64,000 nt of DNA from Thalassospira sp. MCCC 1A01428. Lineage in GTDB: Bacteria > Pseudomonadota > Alphaproteobacteria > Rhodospirillales > Thalassospiraceae. A program made the position numbers and the translations under genes. Of this stretch, positions 1 to 9,464 are shown piece after piece. The DNA lies in NCBI RefSeq assembly GCF_002115825.1, contig NZ_JFJZ01000005.1:62001-126000 (forward strand), read 5' to 3'. Numbering within the stretch: the stretch's first letter is position 1; each line of letters opens with the position of its first letter. The notes under the pieces were generated by a model that was given only the letters and a program-made list of their open reading frames with translations, was not told the DNA's origin and made no database searches.

Positions 1-11
1 TGGCTAACTAG

Positions 12-2246
12 ATGGCGGACTTGTCAGGGGGAAGTCTGAAAGCACTGGCTGTATGGGGCATGATCGGGGGCATTATTACAATGACCACGCCTGTTATCAC
101 ATACGCTCAGGGCACAGACGCAGCGAAGCCAACCGTAAAAACCAGCACCCGGGATAGTAGCACGGGTGACAAAACAGATGCGGCGGCAGAAAAAGAAAAC
201 CAGTTGCTTTTTTCGGCCGACGAGGTTGATTACAGCGACGATTTAAAAACGGTTACGGCGCGCGGCAATGTTGAAATCTCGCGCGACAACCGGGTTTTAA
301 TGGCCGACACGGTCAGCTATGACATGACCAATGACGTGGTTTCAGCCAGTGGGAATGTCAAACTGCTTGAACCAACCGGCGAGGTTATGTTTGCCAATTA
401 TGTTGAACTGACCGGCGATTTCAAGGAAGGCATCATCAAGGATATTTATATCCTGATCGATGACCATACCCGTTTGGCTGGTGTAGGTGCGCGCCGTAGT
501 GAAGGCAATTTCACCGAACTGGCAAAAGCCGTTTATTCGCCGTGCAATGTCTGTGCTGATGATCCCGAAAAGCCGCCTTTATGGCGCATTCGCGCTGCCC
601 GTGTCATTCATGACCAACAGGGGCAAAATATCGAATATCAGGATGCCCGTCTCGAATTTGAAGGCATACCTATTTTATACAGCCCCTATTTCAGCCATCC
701 TGACCCGACCGTTAAACGCCGGTCCGGTATATTGGCCCCCACATTTGGCAGCACCAGTTATGTCGGCAGCCGTTTTGAACTGCCCTATTACTGGGCGATT
801 GATAAATCCAGCGATCTGACATTGCGTCCCATTATCACAACAGATAAGGGCCCCGTGCTTGCATCCCAGTATCGCCGCAAGTTCGATACCGGCAATCTGG
901 ACATTCTCGACAGTATCACCGAAGGTGGTGACGATGGCTGGCAAGGGCATATTGATGCCAGGGGTCGTTTTGATATCGACAATAACTGGCGCTGGGGTTT
1001 TGATGCTGAACAGGCATCAAGCAAAACATATATGTCACGCTACGGCTTTGGCTCACCGTCGGTTCTAACCTCGAATTTGTTTGGCGAACGTTTTTCAGGT
1101 CAGAACTATGGACGTATCGACGGATATTATTTCCAGGGCTTAAAAGAAGAAGACAATCGTGCCACCAGCCCGCTTGTCTTGCCTCATGCCCAGTATCATG
1201 GTCGTGGTGATACCAACCCCAATGGTTCCTATACCACTTTTGATCTGGATGCCCTGTCCCTATCACGGCGAACCGGGGCCGATTCCAATCGTCTGTCGGG
1301 CAAAGTTGGCTGGGAACTTCCACATATTGGCACGTATGGCGATGTTACCAAACTAACCCTGTCCATGCGGGGTGACAGCTACATGGTAAACAACGTCACC
1401 CGCGACGGCCAATCCGATTACACCGGCTATGTCGGGCGGACCGTTCCCCTCGCCGCGATTGACTGGAATATGCCCTTTGTCCGCGACGAAGGTGGCTACC
1501 ATCAGGTCATCAAACCGATTGCAATGGTTGCATGGTCACCCAATGGTGGCAACCCGGACGAAATTCCCAACGAAGATTCCCAGTCGTTTGAATTTGACGA
1601 CATTAATCTGTTTTCCCATGACCGTTATGGTGGACTGGATAAAACCGAAGACGGGCTACGTGCAAGTTATGGGCTGGAATGGGGGGTGTATGGCGCAAAT
1701 GGTGGCTATACCAATGCCCTGTTCGGTCAAAGCTATCGTCTGGCTGATAATGGTACCTTTGCGGAAGGTTCCGGCCTTGATAAACATCTTTCAGACTATG
1801 TCGGTCGCATCACGGTCGCGCCGAACCAGTATGTAGACCTGACCTATCGCTTTCGGCTCGACAATAATGACTTTTCACCGCGCCGCAATCAGTTGGCTGC
1901 CGGGGTGGGTGAAGAACGCATTCTTCGCCTTGACCTTAGTTATTTGCAGTTATCTGAAAATGCCGGATCCGACGAATTTAACGACCGTGAAGAGCTGTAT
2001 TTCAACGCACAGCATCGCTTTGACGACCATTGGTCAGGCAATGCTTATGGGCGTTTCGACATGGATCAGGATGCCGACCCCCTTGAATACGGCATCGGCT
2101 TTGAGTACGAAGACGAGTGCTTTCTCTTTGACGGACGTGTCCGCCGGACATTTTACCAGGATCAGGATCTTGGACAATCCGACGAAATCATCTTCCGTCT
2201 CGTCTTTAAGACATTGGGCGAATTTGCCTCGCAAGCAGGACTTTAA
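12..2246 (+). CDS. lptD: LPS-assembly protein LptD
   Basis: LptD is the outer-membrane beta-barrel that, with LptE, places lipopolysaccharide in the outer leaflet. A hydrophobic N-terminus ending near TYAQG (about residues 11-34) reads as a Sec signal peptide. Residues ~65-170 look like the periplasmic OstA/LptA-type jellyroll (DEVDYSDDLKTVTARGNVE), and the barrel follows to the C-terminus. Cys178, Cys181 and Cys703 are candidates for the inter-domain disulfides known in LptD. The ATG lies directly after an in-frame TAG at 9-11, so no longer start is possible. The first 11 bases probably hold the end of the upstream gene (lptG in relatives). It heads a same-strand run with surA, pdxA and rsmA. 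Confidence 0.95.
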   Translation: MADLSGGSLKALAVWGMIGGIITMTTPVITYAQGTDAAKPTVKTSTRDSSTGDKTDAAAEKENQLLFSADEVDYSDDLKTVTARGNVEISRDNRVLMADTVSYDMTNDVVSASGNVKLLEPTGEVMFANYVELTGDFKEGIIKDIYILIDDHTRLAGVGARRSEGNFTELAKAVYSPCNVCADDPEKPPLWRIRAARVIHDQQGQNIEYQDARLEFEGIPILYSPYFSHPDPTVKRRSGILAPTFGSTSYVGSRFELPYYWAIDKSSDLTLRPIITTDKGPVLASQYRRKFDTGNLDILDSITEGGDDGWQGHIDARGRFDIDNNWRWGFDAEQASSKTYMSRYGFGSPSVLTSNLFGERFSGQNYGRIDGYYFQGLKEEDNRATSPLVLPHAQYHGRGDTNPNGSYTTFDLDALSLSRRTGADSNRLSGKVGWELPHIGTYGDVTKLTLSMRGDSYMVNNVTRDGQSDYTGYVGRTVPLAAIDWNMPFVRDEGGYHQVIKPIAMVAWSPNGGNPDEIPNEDSQSFEFDDINLFSHDRYGGLDKTEDGLRASYGLEWGVYGANGGYTNALFGQSYRLADNGTFAEGSGLDKHLSDYVGRITVAPNQYVDLTYRFRLDNNDFSPRRNQLAAGVGEERILRLDLSYLQLSENAGSDEFNDREELYFNAQHRFDDHWSGNAYGRFDMDQDADPLEYGIGFEYEDECFLFDGRVRRTFYQDQDLGQSDEIIFRLVFKTLGEFASQAGL

Positions 2247-2252
2247 CAGAAT

Positions 2253-3533
2253 ATGAGACCTTACATTTCCAGACCGTTTCGGCTTTGCGTCATGCTTGTT
2301 GGCATTGTTCTGTTGACCTTGTCGAGCGGCACCGCCCGCGCCCAATCAACAACCATTGGTCTTGCTGCGGTCGTTAACGACCAGCCAATTTCTGTGGTTG
2401 ACGTGATTGACCGCCTTAATCTTGTGGCTGCCACATCCAACATCCAGTTAACGGATGACCGGCGCCGTGAAATGATCCCGCAAATTCTGCGGCAGCTCAT
2501 TGACGAAACCCTGCAAATGCAGGAAGCCAAACGTCGTGGCTTTACCGTGTCTGATAATGACATGGCGCGGGCCACCGCCGCCGTTGAGCAAAATTCCGGT
2601 ATGCCACCAGGTGGCCTTGAACGGTATTTGCAACAAAGCCACATTCCGATTGAAACCCTTCAGGACCAGCTTCGTCCGCAAATTGCATGGCAAAAAATCC
2701 TTGGTTCCATGCGTCGTGATATCGAAATTTCCGAAAGCGAAATTGACGATGTTCTCGAACGCATCAAGCGCAACCAGGACAAGCCCCGCACGAAGGCCCA
2801 GGAAATTTTTCTTCCCATCGATAATCCCCAGGAAGAAAACAAGGTTCTTGACGATGCCCGCAAAATTGTTGGGGCCCTGCGTAATGGTGCAAGTTTCGAA
2901 GGGCTCGCTCGCCAGTTTTCCGCCAATGCCAGTGCTGCCAATGGCGGCGACCTTGGCTGGATGTCGTCAGGCGAAATGGATAAACCCCTGGAAGATGCCC
3001 TTAGCAACATGTCTCCGGGGCAAATCAGCTCCCCCATCCGAACCATCCGCGGGTTCTATATTTTGAAATTGCTGGATCGTGCGCAGGGTGACGCCAATGC
3101 CGAACGCGATATAAAGCTGGACCTGTACCAGCTTTATATTCCGATTGCCGAAAACGCCAGTCAGGACGAAATCAAAACCAAAGTCGGCATTTTGCAAAAT
3201 GCGCGGGCAACGGCAAAAAGCTGTCAGGATATGGCCAACATCGCGGTTGACCTGGGATCGGACCTGAGCGGACGCACCAAAGGTGTGTCACCGCAAGAAC
3301 TGTCGCCCACCGTTGCGAACGCAGTTAGCCAGATACAGGAAGGCCAGACCACCAATGTCATCAAGGTTGATGGCGGCGCACTGGTCGTCATGTTGTGCGG
3401 TCAAACCGTACAAAGCACCCTTCCTGACCGTGAAACCATTCGGAACCGCCTGACAATGGACCGGTTGGAAATTACCGCCCGTCGCAAATTGCGCGAACTG
3501 CGCCGCGAAGCCTTTATCGATATTCGTATCTGA
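2253..3533 (+). CDS. surA: Periplasmic chaperone/peptidyl-prolyl isomerase SurA
   Basis: SurA escorts outer-membrane proteins, including LptD, through the periplasm. The first ~31 residues form a signal peptide ending SGTARAQ. A SurA N-terminal chaperone domain follows (AAVVNDQPISVVDVIDRL onward). One parvulin/PPIC rotamase domain sits at about 180-275, with the typical stretches GLARQFSA, GGDLGWM and GFYILKLLDR. E. coli SurA has two PPIC domains; at 426 residues this protein shows only one clear domain plus a C-terminal chaperone part. The gene starts 6 bp after lptD, so it is probably cotranscribed and translationally linked with its own client. Confidence 0.93.
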   Translation: MRPYISRPFRLCVMLVGIVLLTLSSGTARAQSTTIGLAAVVNDQPISVVDVIDRLNLVAATSNIQLTDDRRREMIPQILRQLIDETLQMQEAKRRGFTVSDNDMARATAAVEQNSGMPPGGLERYLQQSHIPIETLQDQLRPQIAWQKILGSMRRDIEISESEIDDVLERIKRNQDKPRTKAQEIFLPIDNPQEENKVLDDARKIVGALRNGASFEGLARQFSANASAANGGDLGWMSSGEMDKPLEDALSNMSPGQISSPIRTIRGFYILKLLDRAQGDANAERDIKLDLYQLYIPIAENASQDEIKTKVGILQNARATAKSCQDMANIAVDLGSDLSGRTKGVSPQELSPTVANAVSQIQEGQTTNVIKVDGGALVVMLCGQTVQSTLPDRETIRNRLTMDRLEITARRKLRELRREAFIDIRI

Positions 3534-3565
3534 TCAATCGCTGCCAACAACATGTGAGATTGCCG

Positions 3566-4630
3566 ATGGCAAACCAACAGCCACACCCACTGGCAATGAC
3601 CATCGGCGACCCCGGCGGCATTGGCCCGGAACTGGCCCTGAAAGCCTGGCTGGCACAAACAGCATCCGCAACCGGCACCAGAAAACAGGGCAGCAACATG
3701 CTGCCCTTTTGCCTGATCGGACCTTCGCGTATTATGGCACAATATGCCACGCAACTGGGCCTGCCAGTCCCCATTGTCCAGGTTGAGAACGCGGCAATGG
3801 CCAGTTCTGTTTTTGCCCGTGCTTTGCCTGTTTTCGAAATTGCCGATAATGACGCACCAGTCATTCCTGGCGTCGCCGCCGCAGCAACCGCGCCCATGGT
3901 TATCAACAGTATCGAAACTGCCGTTCAATTAACACGACAGGGCATTACCTCGGCTGTTGTTACCAACCCGATCCAGAAAAGTGCGCTTTATCAGGCTGGT
4001 TTCCCTCATCCGGGCCATACCGAATTTCTGGCAGAACTTGCAGGTCCGGGAACAACCCCCGTCATGATGCTGGCAAACAGCAAATTACGCGTGGTGCCGT
4101 TGACCATCCATATTGCGCTGTCACGCGTCGAAAGCGAACTGACACCGGATCTAATTGTTACCCTTTGCAAAATCACAGCCGCAGCCCTGACCCGCGATTT
4201 TGGCCTGCTTCGCCCCCGCCTTGCCATTGCCGGCCTAAACCCCCACGCGGGCGAAGATGGCACCATGGGAAGCGAGGAACAGACCATTATTGCCCCCGCC
4301 ATTGCCCGGTTAAAGGCCGAAGGCTACGACGTTACAGGCCCGTTGCCCGCTGACACCATGTTTCACGAAGAAGCCCGCGCAGCTTATGATGTTGCCTTAT
4401 GCCCCTATCATGACCAGGCTTTGATTCCGGTCAAAACACTGGATTTTCACGGTGGCGTTAATGTAACGCTGGGCTTGCCCTTCATTCGCACATCACCGGA
4501 CCATGGCACTGCCTTAAACATTGCCGGCCAAGGTGTTGCACGCGTGGATAGCTTGCTTGCCGCCCTGAAAATGGCGGGTCAAATGGCCTATAACCGACTT
4601 TCACCGGAAGAAACTCCATCACATGAGTGA
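3566..4630 (+). CDS. pdxA: 4-hydroxythreonine-4-phosphate dehydrogenase PdxA
   Basis: PdxA oxidises 4-phosphohydroxy-L-threonine in the DXP-dependent route to pyridoxal 5'-phosphate. The hallmark [12 protein letters not shown] is at the N-terminus. Metal-binding histidines are recognisable in [22 protein letters not shown] and [11 protein letters not shown] take the ATG at 3566; an in-frame GTG at 3554 would add four residues and cannot be excluded. The end overlaps rsmA by 8 bp, suggesting translational coupling. The surA-pdxA-rsmA order is conserved in many proteobacteria. Confidence 0.94.
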   Translation: MANQQPHPLAMTIGDPGGIGPELALKAWLAQTASATGTRKQGSNMLPFCLIGPSRIMAQYATQLGLPVPIVQVENAAMASSVFARALPVFEIADNDAPVIPGVAAAATAPMVINSIETAVQLTRQGITSAVVTNPIQKSALYQAGFPHPGHTEFLAELAGPGTTPVMMLANSKLRVVPLTIHIALSRVESELTPDLIVTLCKITAAALTRDFGLLRPRLAIAGLNPHAGEDGTMGSEEQTIIAPAIARLKAEGYDVTGPLPADTMFHEEARAAYDVALCPYHDQALIPVKTLDFHGGVNVTLGLPFIRTSPDHGTALNIAGQGVARVDSLLAALKMAGQMAYNRLSPEETPSHE

Positions 4631-5495
4631 AGCATCCCCCTCCGCCGAAAATGAAACTGGCAAAATGGCCAATGATGGCCTGCCGCCCCTTCGCGAGGTC
4701 ATTGCGCAGCACGACCTTTCGGCAAAAAAGAAATTTGGTCAGAACTTTCTGTTTGACCTGAACCTGACGGGCCGTATTGCCCGGGCGGCGGCCCCGCTTG
4801 ATAATGCAACCGTGATCGAAATCGGCCCCGGTCCCGGCGGCCTGACCCGTGCATTGCTGTTTAATGGTGCAAAAAATCTGACGGTGATTGAACGCGACCC
4901 GCGATGCCAACCTGTCCTTGCCCAAATAAGCGCACATTATCCCGGCTGCCTTCACGTCATAGACGGTGATGCCCTTGAGGTCGATGTAACAACTTTGGGT
5001 GCAGCCCCGCGCAAAATCGTTGCCAATCTTCCTTATAATATCGGAACGTTATTATTGATCGGCTGGCTGGAGAAAATCGACGATTTCGCCAGTTTGACAT
5101 TGATGTTTCAAAAAGAGGTTGCTGAACGGGTCGTGGCAAAACCAAAAACCAAGGCCTATGGCCGGTTATCTGTGCTGTGCCAGTATCTATGTGATTGCGA
5201 TATTCTGTTTGATGTCCATCGCAGCGCATTTACCCCGCCGCCAAAGGTAACATCGGCTGTCGTTCAGCTTGTTCCCAAAGCTGACCGTGGTACCGAAATC
5301 AGCCTGCAAAGCCTGGCAAAGGTGACACAGGCAGCCTTTGGTCAACGCCGCAAAATGTTGCGTGCCAGTTTAAAAAGCCTGAATGTCAATGTACTGGAAT
5401 TGCTGGAAAAAGCAGGCATTGCCGAAACATCACGGGCTGAAGAGCTTGATGTTAACGCATTTGTACGCCTGACACAGCTTTACGACGCAAGATAA
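4623..5495 (+). CDS. rsmA: 16S rRNA dimethyladenosine transferase RsmA (KsgA)
   Basis: RsmA uses S-adenosylmethionine to dimethylate two adjacent adenosines near the 3' end of 16S rRNA during 30S maturation. The sequence shows KKFGQNFL, the SAM-binding [15 protein letters not shown], the acidic IERD of the next strand, and the catalytic NLPYNIG. The C-terminal helical region contains [13 protein letters not shown]. At 290 residues it has the family's usual length. The ATG lies inside the end of pdxA. It is the last gene of the lptD operon and faces gmk on the other strand across a hairpin-rich spacer. Confidence 0.95.
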   Translation: MSEASPSAENETGKMANDGLPPLREVIAQHDLSAKKKFGQNFLFDLNLTGRIARAAAPLDNATVIEIGPGPGGLTRALLFNGAKNLTVIERDPRCQPVLAQISAHYPGCLHVIDGDALEVDVTTLGAAPRKIVANLPYNIGTLLLIGWLEKIDDFASLTLMFQKEVAERVVAKPKTKAYGRLSVLCQYLCDCDILFDVHRSAFTPPPKVTSAVVQLVPKADRGTEISLQSLAKVTQAAFGQRRKMLRASLKSLNVNVLELLEKAGIAETSRAEELDVNAFVRLTQLYDAR

Positions 5496-5590
5496 ACCCT
5501 GCCAGTCCCGGCCCACCCCTGAATTTCCTGGTTGGCGAGGTTCTTCAACATTGGCTCCGCTGCTACGAAAATTACATAACCCGTTGTGCG

Positions 5591-5627
5591 AACCAGTTCT
5601 CCATATAAACCTTATAGAGAACTGGTT
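5591..5627. repeat. 11-bp inverted repeat after rsmA
   Basis: Arms 5591-5601 (aaccagttctc) and 5617-5627 (gagaactggtt) are perfectly complementary around a 15-nt loop. No T-tract follows, so it is not a classical terminator. It may act as an RNA-stabilising hairpin or a protein site. Confidence 0.5.
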
Positions 5628-5637
5628 TGATCCCCAC

Positions 5638-5663
5638 AAATCCCCTTTGATCGTCGGGGATTT
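5638..5663. terminator. Hairpin between convergent rsmA and gmk
   Basis: An 8-bp perfect stem (aaatcccc, 5638-5645; ggggattt, 5656-5663) with a 10-nt loop lies 5 bp from the gmk stop codon, between convergent genes. The short A and T ends make a weak bidirectional terminator plausible. Confidence 0.45.
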
Positions 5664-5667
5664 CCAA

Positions 5668-6300
5668 TCAATCGGTCAGCAGTTTTTTTACAAACGCATT
5701 TAATTCCATCTGGCGCTCACGCTTCACGCGCTCCGCCCCGATAATATGCTGCACAGAGGCCAAACACTGTTCCAGGTCATCATTGACCAAAACATAGTCG
5801 AACTCCTCCCAGTGGCTAATTTCAGCCCCTGCCTTGGCCATGCGTTTCATAATCACATCATCGGCATCCTGCCCGCGATCACGCAAACGGCGTTCAAGTT
5901 CAGCTGAAGATGGCGGCAACACAAAAATTGAAACCACATCATCGCCGCCTTTTTCGCGTAGCTGGCGTGCGCCCTGCCAATCAATATCAAACAACACATC
6001 GCGCCCTTCGGACAATGCCTGTTCAACAGGCTGGCGCGGGGTGCCGTAATAATTGCCAAAAACCTCGGCCCATTCGAGCAGTTCGTCATCGGCGATCATG
6101 TGTTTAAAACCGTCCACCGATTTGAAAAAATAGTGAATGGCTTCTTCTTCACCCGGCCGGGCGTCGCGTGTCGTGGCCGAAACAGACAGCGAAATCTGGT
6201 TATCCGTTGCCAGCAATTGCCGCGTGATAGTTGTTTTTCCCGCCCCGGAAGGCGCACAAAACACCAGCATTACACCACGACGTTTATGAGAATCAATCAT
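5668..6300 (-). CDS. gmk: Guanylate kinase
   Basis: Gmk phosphorylates GMP to GDP, supplying GTP and dGTP. The P-loop APSGAGKTT is at about residues 16-24, followed by the GMP-binding segment (SVSATTRDARPGE), typical of this family. The interior FDIDWQGARQL is the conserved Walker-B-like element. The chosen ATG at 6300 has AAAGGACGG upstream; a start at the internal Met11 (MLVFCAPSG) is possible. It lies downstream of yicC on the same strand, and this pairing is common in proteobacteria. Confidence 0.95.
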   Translation of the reverse strand: MIDSHKRRGVMLVFCAPSGAGKTTITRQLLATDNQISLSVSATTRDARPGEEEAIHYFFKSVDGFKHMIADDELLEWAEVFGNYYGTPRQPVEQALSEGRDVLFDIDWQGARQLREKGGDDVVSIFVLPPSSAELERRLRDRGQDADDVIMKRMAKAGAEISHWEEFDYVLVNDDLEQCLASVQHIIGAERVKRERQMELNAFVKKLLTD

Positions 6301-6324
6301 GGGTCCGTCCTTTATAACACGCAG

Positions 6325-7206
6325 TTATTCAACATTTTGAACCTGTTCGCGCAGCTGATCGATGATCACTTTCAAGTCCATGCCGCAACTGGTCAGGTCT
6401 ATGTCATTCGCTTTAGAACACAATGTATTGGCCTCGCGGTTGAATTCCTGACACAGGAAATCCAGCTTACGGCCAATCGCGCCACCCTTGGCAATCATGC
6501 TGCGTGCTGCTGCGATATGAGCTTTCAAACGGTCGATTTCTTCACGCACGTCAACTTTGGTCGCCAGCAAGGCTGCTTCCTGATGCAAACGGTCGGCATC
6601 AAATTGACCGGCATCCATCAAATCACCAATCTGGCGCTGTAACCTGGCCCGAATAGCTTCCGCACGGGCACCGGCACAGTTTTCTGCCTGCGCAACCGTC
6701 TGTTCGATCCGGTCAATATGGCCAACCATCATTTCATGCAGCTTGACACCTTCCGCATCACGATTTTCTGCCAATTGGGCAATCGCGTTACTCAAGGTCG
6801 CCATCATACTGTTTTCGCGGGCCTCACGTGCCGCATCATCTTCAGTATGTTCAACAGTTTCCAAAACCCCGCGCACATTCAACAAATCGGCAATACTGCC
6901 AACATCAAGCTGACTGATCCCGTGAAATTCTTCTGCCAACCCGATCAGATCAGCCAGCAATTCACGATTGATACGATAACTGGATTCTTCACCCGGCCGC
7001 GTCACGGTTAAGGTAATGCCGATATTGCCGCGCTTGAAGGTTTTGGAAACAGCGTCGCGTACCGGGGCTTCAAGGCGTTCTGCCCCGTTAAGGCGCGCCC
7101 GCACGTCAAGCCCCTTACCATTCACACTGCGAAGTTCCCAGACCCAGCCAAATCCATTACCCGCCCCTTCGGCGCGGCCAAACCCGGTCATGCTTGAAAC
7201 GGTCAT
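6325..7206 (-). CDS. yicC: YicC family endoribonuclease
   Basis: YicC/YloC proteins are endoribonucleases linked to sRNA and mRNA turnover and to stationary-phase survival. The N-terminal SSMTGFGRAEG and VWELRSVNGKGLD, and the C-terminal GRKLDFLCQEFNREANTL with SCGMDLKVIIDQLREQVQN, are family signatures. I start it at the ATG at 7206 (MTVSSMTGFGR), which matches the usual N-terminus. An ATG at 7218 would add four residues but has AGG directly against it. The gene is followed by gmk at 24 bp. Confidence 0.92.
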   Translation of the reverse strand: MTVSSMTGFGRAEGAGNGFGWVWELRSVNGKGLDVRARLNGAERLEAPVRDAVSKTFKRGNIGITLTVTRPGEESSYRINRELLADLIGLAEEFHGISQLDVGSIADLLNVRGVLETVEHTEDDAAREARENSMMATLSNAIAQLAENRDAEGVKLHEMMVGHIDRIEQTVAQAENCAGARAEAIRARLQRQIGDLMDAGQFDADRLHQEAALLATKVDVREEIDRLKAHIAAARSMIAKGGAIGRKLDFLCQEFNREANTLCSKANDIDLTSCGMDLKVIIDQLREQVQNVE

Positions 7207-7399
7207 GTTGCTGTCCATCCTGTTATAATATGTGAGGTTTTATAACGTCGCCCGGCGATCCCGCCAAGGAATACTCGCGGTATTTTCAAAATTGCGAATA
7301 TAAAGGTCATCCATATTGATGCCCCAATCATCCGTCATGGTCGCGGCAAGGTAAAAAAGCCTGATAAAGCCATCCAAACAAAATGGAATACGTCCACGT

Positions 7400-8191
7400 A
7401 TGTCTTTGCAATATAACGCAATTCTAATCACTGGTGCCAGTTCGGGTATTGGTGCAGCTTTGGCACGATATTATGCCTGCGCCGGTGTTACGCTGTTCAT
7501 TAGCGGACGCAACCAGGCGCGCCTGAAGCTGGTTGAAAATGACTGCCGGGACGCCGGCGCCAATGTTTTTGCCGATATTCTGGATGTCACCGACAAGAAC
7601 ATGATGGCCGATTATGTTAGCAAATGCCACAGCATCATGCCCTTAAGCCTGGTCATCGCAAATGCCGGTATTTCCGCGGGAAGCGGCGATGACGGCGAAA
7701 CGCCAGATCAGGTCCGCCATATCATGGCGACAAATGTTGACGGTGTATTAAATACCATTGATCCGGCTGTCGCCGTTATGAAACAACAACAACGTGGTCA
7801 AATTGCCATCATGTCGTCGCAGGCATCATGGCGCGGCCTGCCCACAGCGCCGGCTTACTGCGCCAGCAAGGCTGCTGTTCGCATTTACGGCGAGGCCCTG
7901 CGAGGCAGCCTTGTACGCGACAGAATACGGGTAAATGTTATCTGCCCCGGCTTTGTAAAAAGCCGGATCACCGATGCCAATAATTTTCGCATGCCATTTT
8001 TGATGAAAGCATCAAAAGCCGCCAGGATCATTGATCGTGGCCTCACCCGTAACAAAGCGACGATTGCCTTTCCCTGGCAAATGAACATGCTAACCAGCAT
8101 GTTAAAACATTTGCCATCCGCCATATTTGACCGCGTCGTTGCCCGGCTACCCAATAAACCTGCCCGTCGGCAAAATTCGCAAGCCAAATAA
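7400..8191 (+). CDS. Short-chain dehydrogenase/reductase
   Basis: A classical SDR of 263 residues. The NAD(P)-binding TGASSGIG is near residue 12, NAGIS marks the stabilising NAG motif, and the catalytic Ser-Tyr-Lys set appears as IMSSQASW followed by YCASK. The cytosolic oxidoreductase substrate cannot be read from sequence. The C-terminal ~60 residues are basic and contain hydrophobic stretches (FPWQMNMLTSMLKHLP), as in SDRs with a loose membrane association. It is isolated, divergent from yicC and followed by a 10-bp hairpin. The ribosome-binding site is weak. Confidence 0.88.
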   Translation: MSLQYNAILITGASSGIGAALARYYACAGVTLFISGRNQARLKLVENDCRDAGANVFADILDVTDKNMMADYVSKCHSIMPLSLVIANAGISAGSGDDGETPDQVRHIMATNVDGVLNTIDPAVAVMKQQQRGQIAIMSSQASWRGLPTAPAYCASKAAVRIYGEALRGSLVRDRIRVNVICPGFVKSRITDANNFRMPFLMKASKAARIIDRGLTRNKATIAFPWQMNMLTSMLKHLPSAIFDRVVARLPNKPARRQNSQAK

Positions 8192-8201
8192 ACATATTAC
8201 C

Positions 8202-8234
8202 CCCCAAACGCCTGATAAGCAGATGCGTTTGGGG
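8202..8234. terminator. Hairpin between SDR and mltG
   Basis: A perfect 10-bp stem (ccccaaacgc, 8202-8211; gcgtttgggg, 8225-8234) with a 13-nt loop lies 10 bp after the SDR stop codon, between convergent genes. No clear T-tract follows, so rho-independent termination is uncertain. The rest of the 8192-8460 spacer shows nothing I recognise. Confidence 0.5.
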
Positions 8235-8460
8235 TGAGACCTGGTCGCCCAAACTGGCATGGAAAGCGGACCACAGAGCCGCGCTGCCGCCCACCCGGCA
8301 CCGTCTCGCGTTAGTTTAACAAAGAAAGACCGTAAGCACCGGCACCGGAATTTGGCACGGCCCAGGCGGGCATCCGCCACTGGGCAAAAAACCGGATAAT
8401 CCCAAACCGGTAAATTACCCTTGCGACACATAACTGGTCGCTTGTAACCGCGCATAACGC

Positions 8461-9444
8461 CTAATTATCGTTATTATCGGCGCGCAATTTACGCCAGCGC
8501 GCAACATTGCGGTTATGTTCATCCAGCGTCCTGGCAAAAGCATGCCCGCCGGTGCCATCGGCAACAAAATAAACTTCGTCGGTTGCCGCAGGATGCAGCA
8601 CAGCATAAATGGCTTCGCGACCGGGATTCGTAATCGGTGCAGGCGGAAGCCCGGTTACAACGTATGTGTTATACGGGCTTTCAAACTTAAGGTCAGCACG
8701 GCTTAAGGCCCGGTCAAGTGGCAAGTCAGGGCTTACCGCGTAGGCCACTGTCGGGTCCGACTGCAATCGCATATTTTGACGCAGGCGGTTAACAAAAACC
8801 CCAGCAACGCGGGCGCGCTCCGCAGCAACACCGGTTTCACGCTCTACAATGGACGCCAGGGTTAATGCCTGCAACCGGGTATCAAACGGTAAATCGGCGG
8901 CACGTTTGGGCCAAAGTTTTTCAACAAGGTCAGTTTGTGCCTGGGTCATCCGGTCAAGAATACCCTGTTTACTGTCCCCATAGGAAAACTGATAGGTTTC
9001 GGGCAAAAGGGTGCCGTCATCAGGCACGGTGTCAATGGTGCCAACCAGGCCGTCAACACGTGCCAGCCGCTTTACAATCTCGACGCTGCGTAAACCTTCG
9101 GGAATGGTCACAAACCGTTTAACGGTTTCCCCGGATGCCAGAATTTCGGCAGCCTGCCGCGGACTAACCCGGGCGGGGAAATGATATTCGCCAGCCTGCA
9201 AGGAATGATCCAGCTGCGACGCCCGCACACCCGCCAGAAAAATAAGCGGATCAGCCACAATTTTTTGCCGGGTCAGAATAGTCCCGATCTGGCGCACGCC
9301 GGTCCCTTGCGGAATAACAAGGTCAATCCCCTGTGCAAGGCGGCTGGGTGATGTATAGGCAACATACACATACACCGCCGCGCCCCCAAAAACGAACGCA
9401 GCGGTGATGCATAAAGTACCAAGTAAGAGCAGAAAACGCCGCAA
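8461..9444 (-). CDS. mltG: Endolytic peptidoglycan transglycosylase MltG
   Basis: MltG (YceG-like) cleaves nascent glycan strands and sets their length at the inner membrane. There is one N-terminal transmembrane helix (about residues 3-30), then a LysM-like segment (VIPQGTGVRQIGTIL), and the catalytic domain with LASIVERETGV, which carries the catalytic Glu. LQSDPTVAYA and SPYNTYVVTGLPPAPITNPG follow. The start is a TTG with AGGGGAA upstream; an in-frame TAG a few codons before excludes a longer form and no early ATG exists. It sits 20 bp after fabF, the usual place for this gene. Confidence 0.93.
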   Translation of the reverse strand: MRRFLLLLGTLCITAAFVFGGAAVYVYVAYTSPSRLAQGIDLVIPQGTGVRQIGTILTRQKIVADPLIFLAGVRASQLDHSLQAGEYHFPARVSPRQAAEILASGETVKRFVTIPEGLRSVEIVKRLARVDGLVGTIDTVPDDGTLLPETYQFSYGDSKQGILDRMTQAQTDLVEKLWPKRAADLPFDTRLQALTLASIVERETGVAAERARVAGVFVNRLRQNMRLQSDPTVAYAVSPDLPLDRALSRADLKFESPYNTYVVTGLPPAPITNPGREAIYAVLHPAATDEVYFVADGTGGHAFARTLDEHNRNVARWRKLRADNNDN

Positions 9445-9464
9445 TGCGTTCCCCTACTGACTTG

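Noticed and set aside
7240..7431. A 63-codon frame on the minus strand between yicC and the SDR gene
   Set aside because: It overlaps the SDR start, begins with GTG and has no recognisable motif. A 32-residue tail (MTDDWGINMDDLYIRNF...) looks protein-like but is too short to support.
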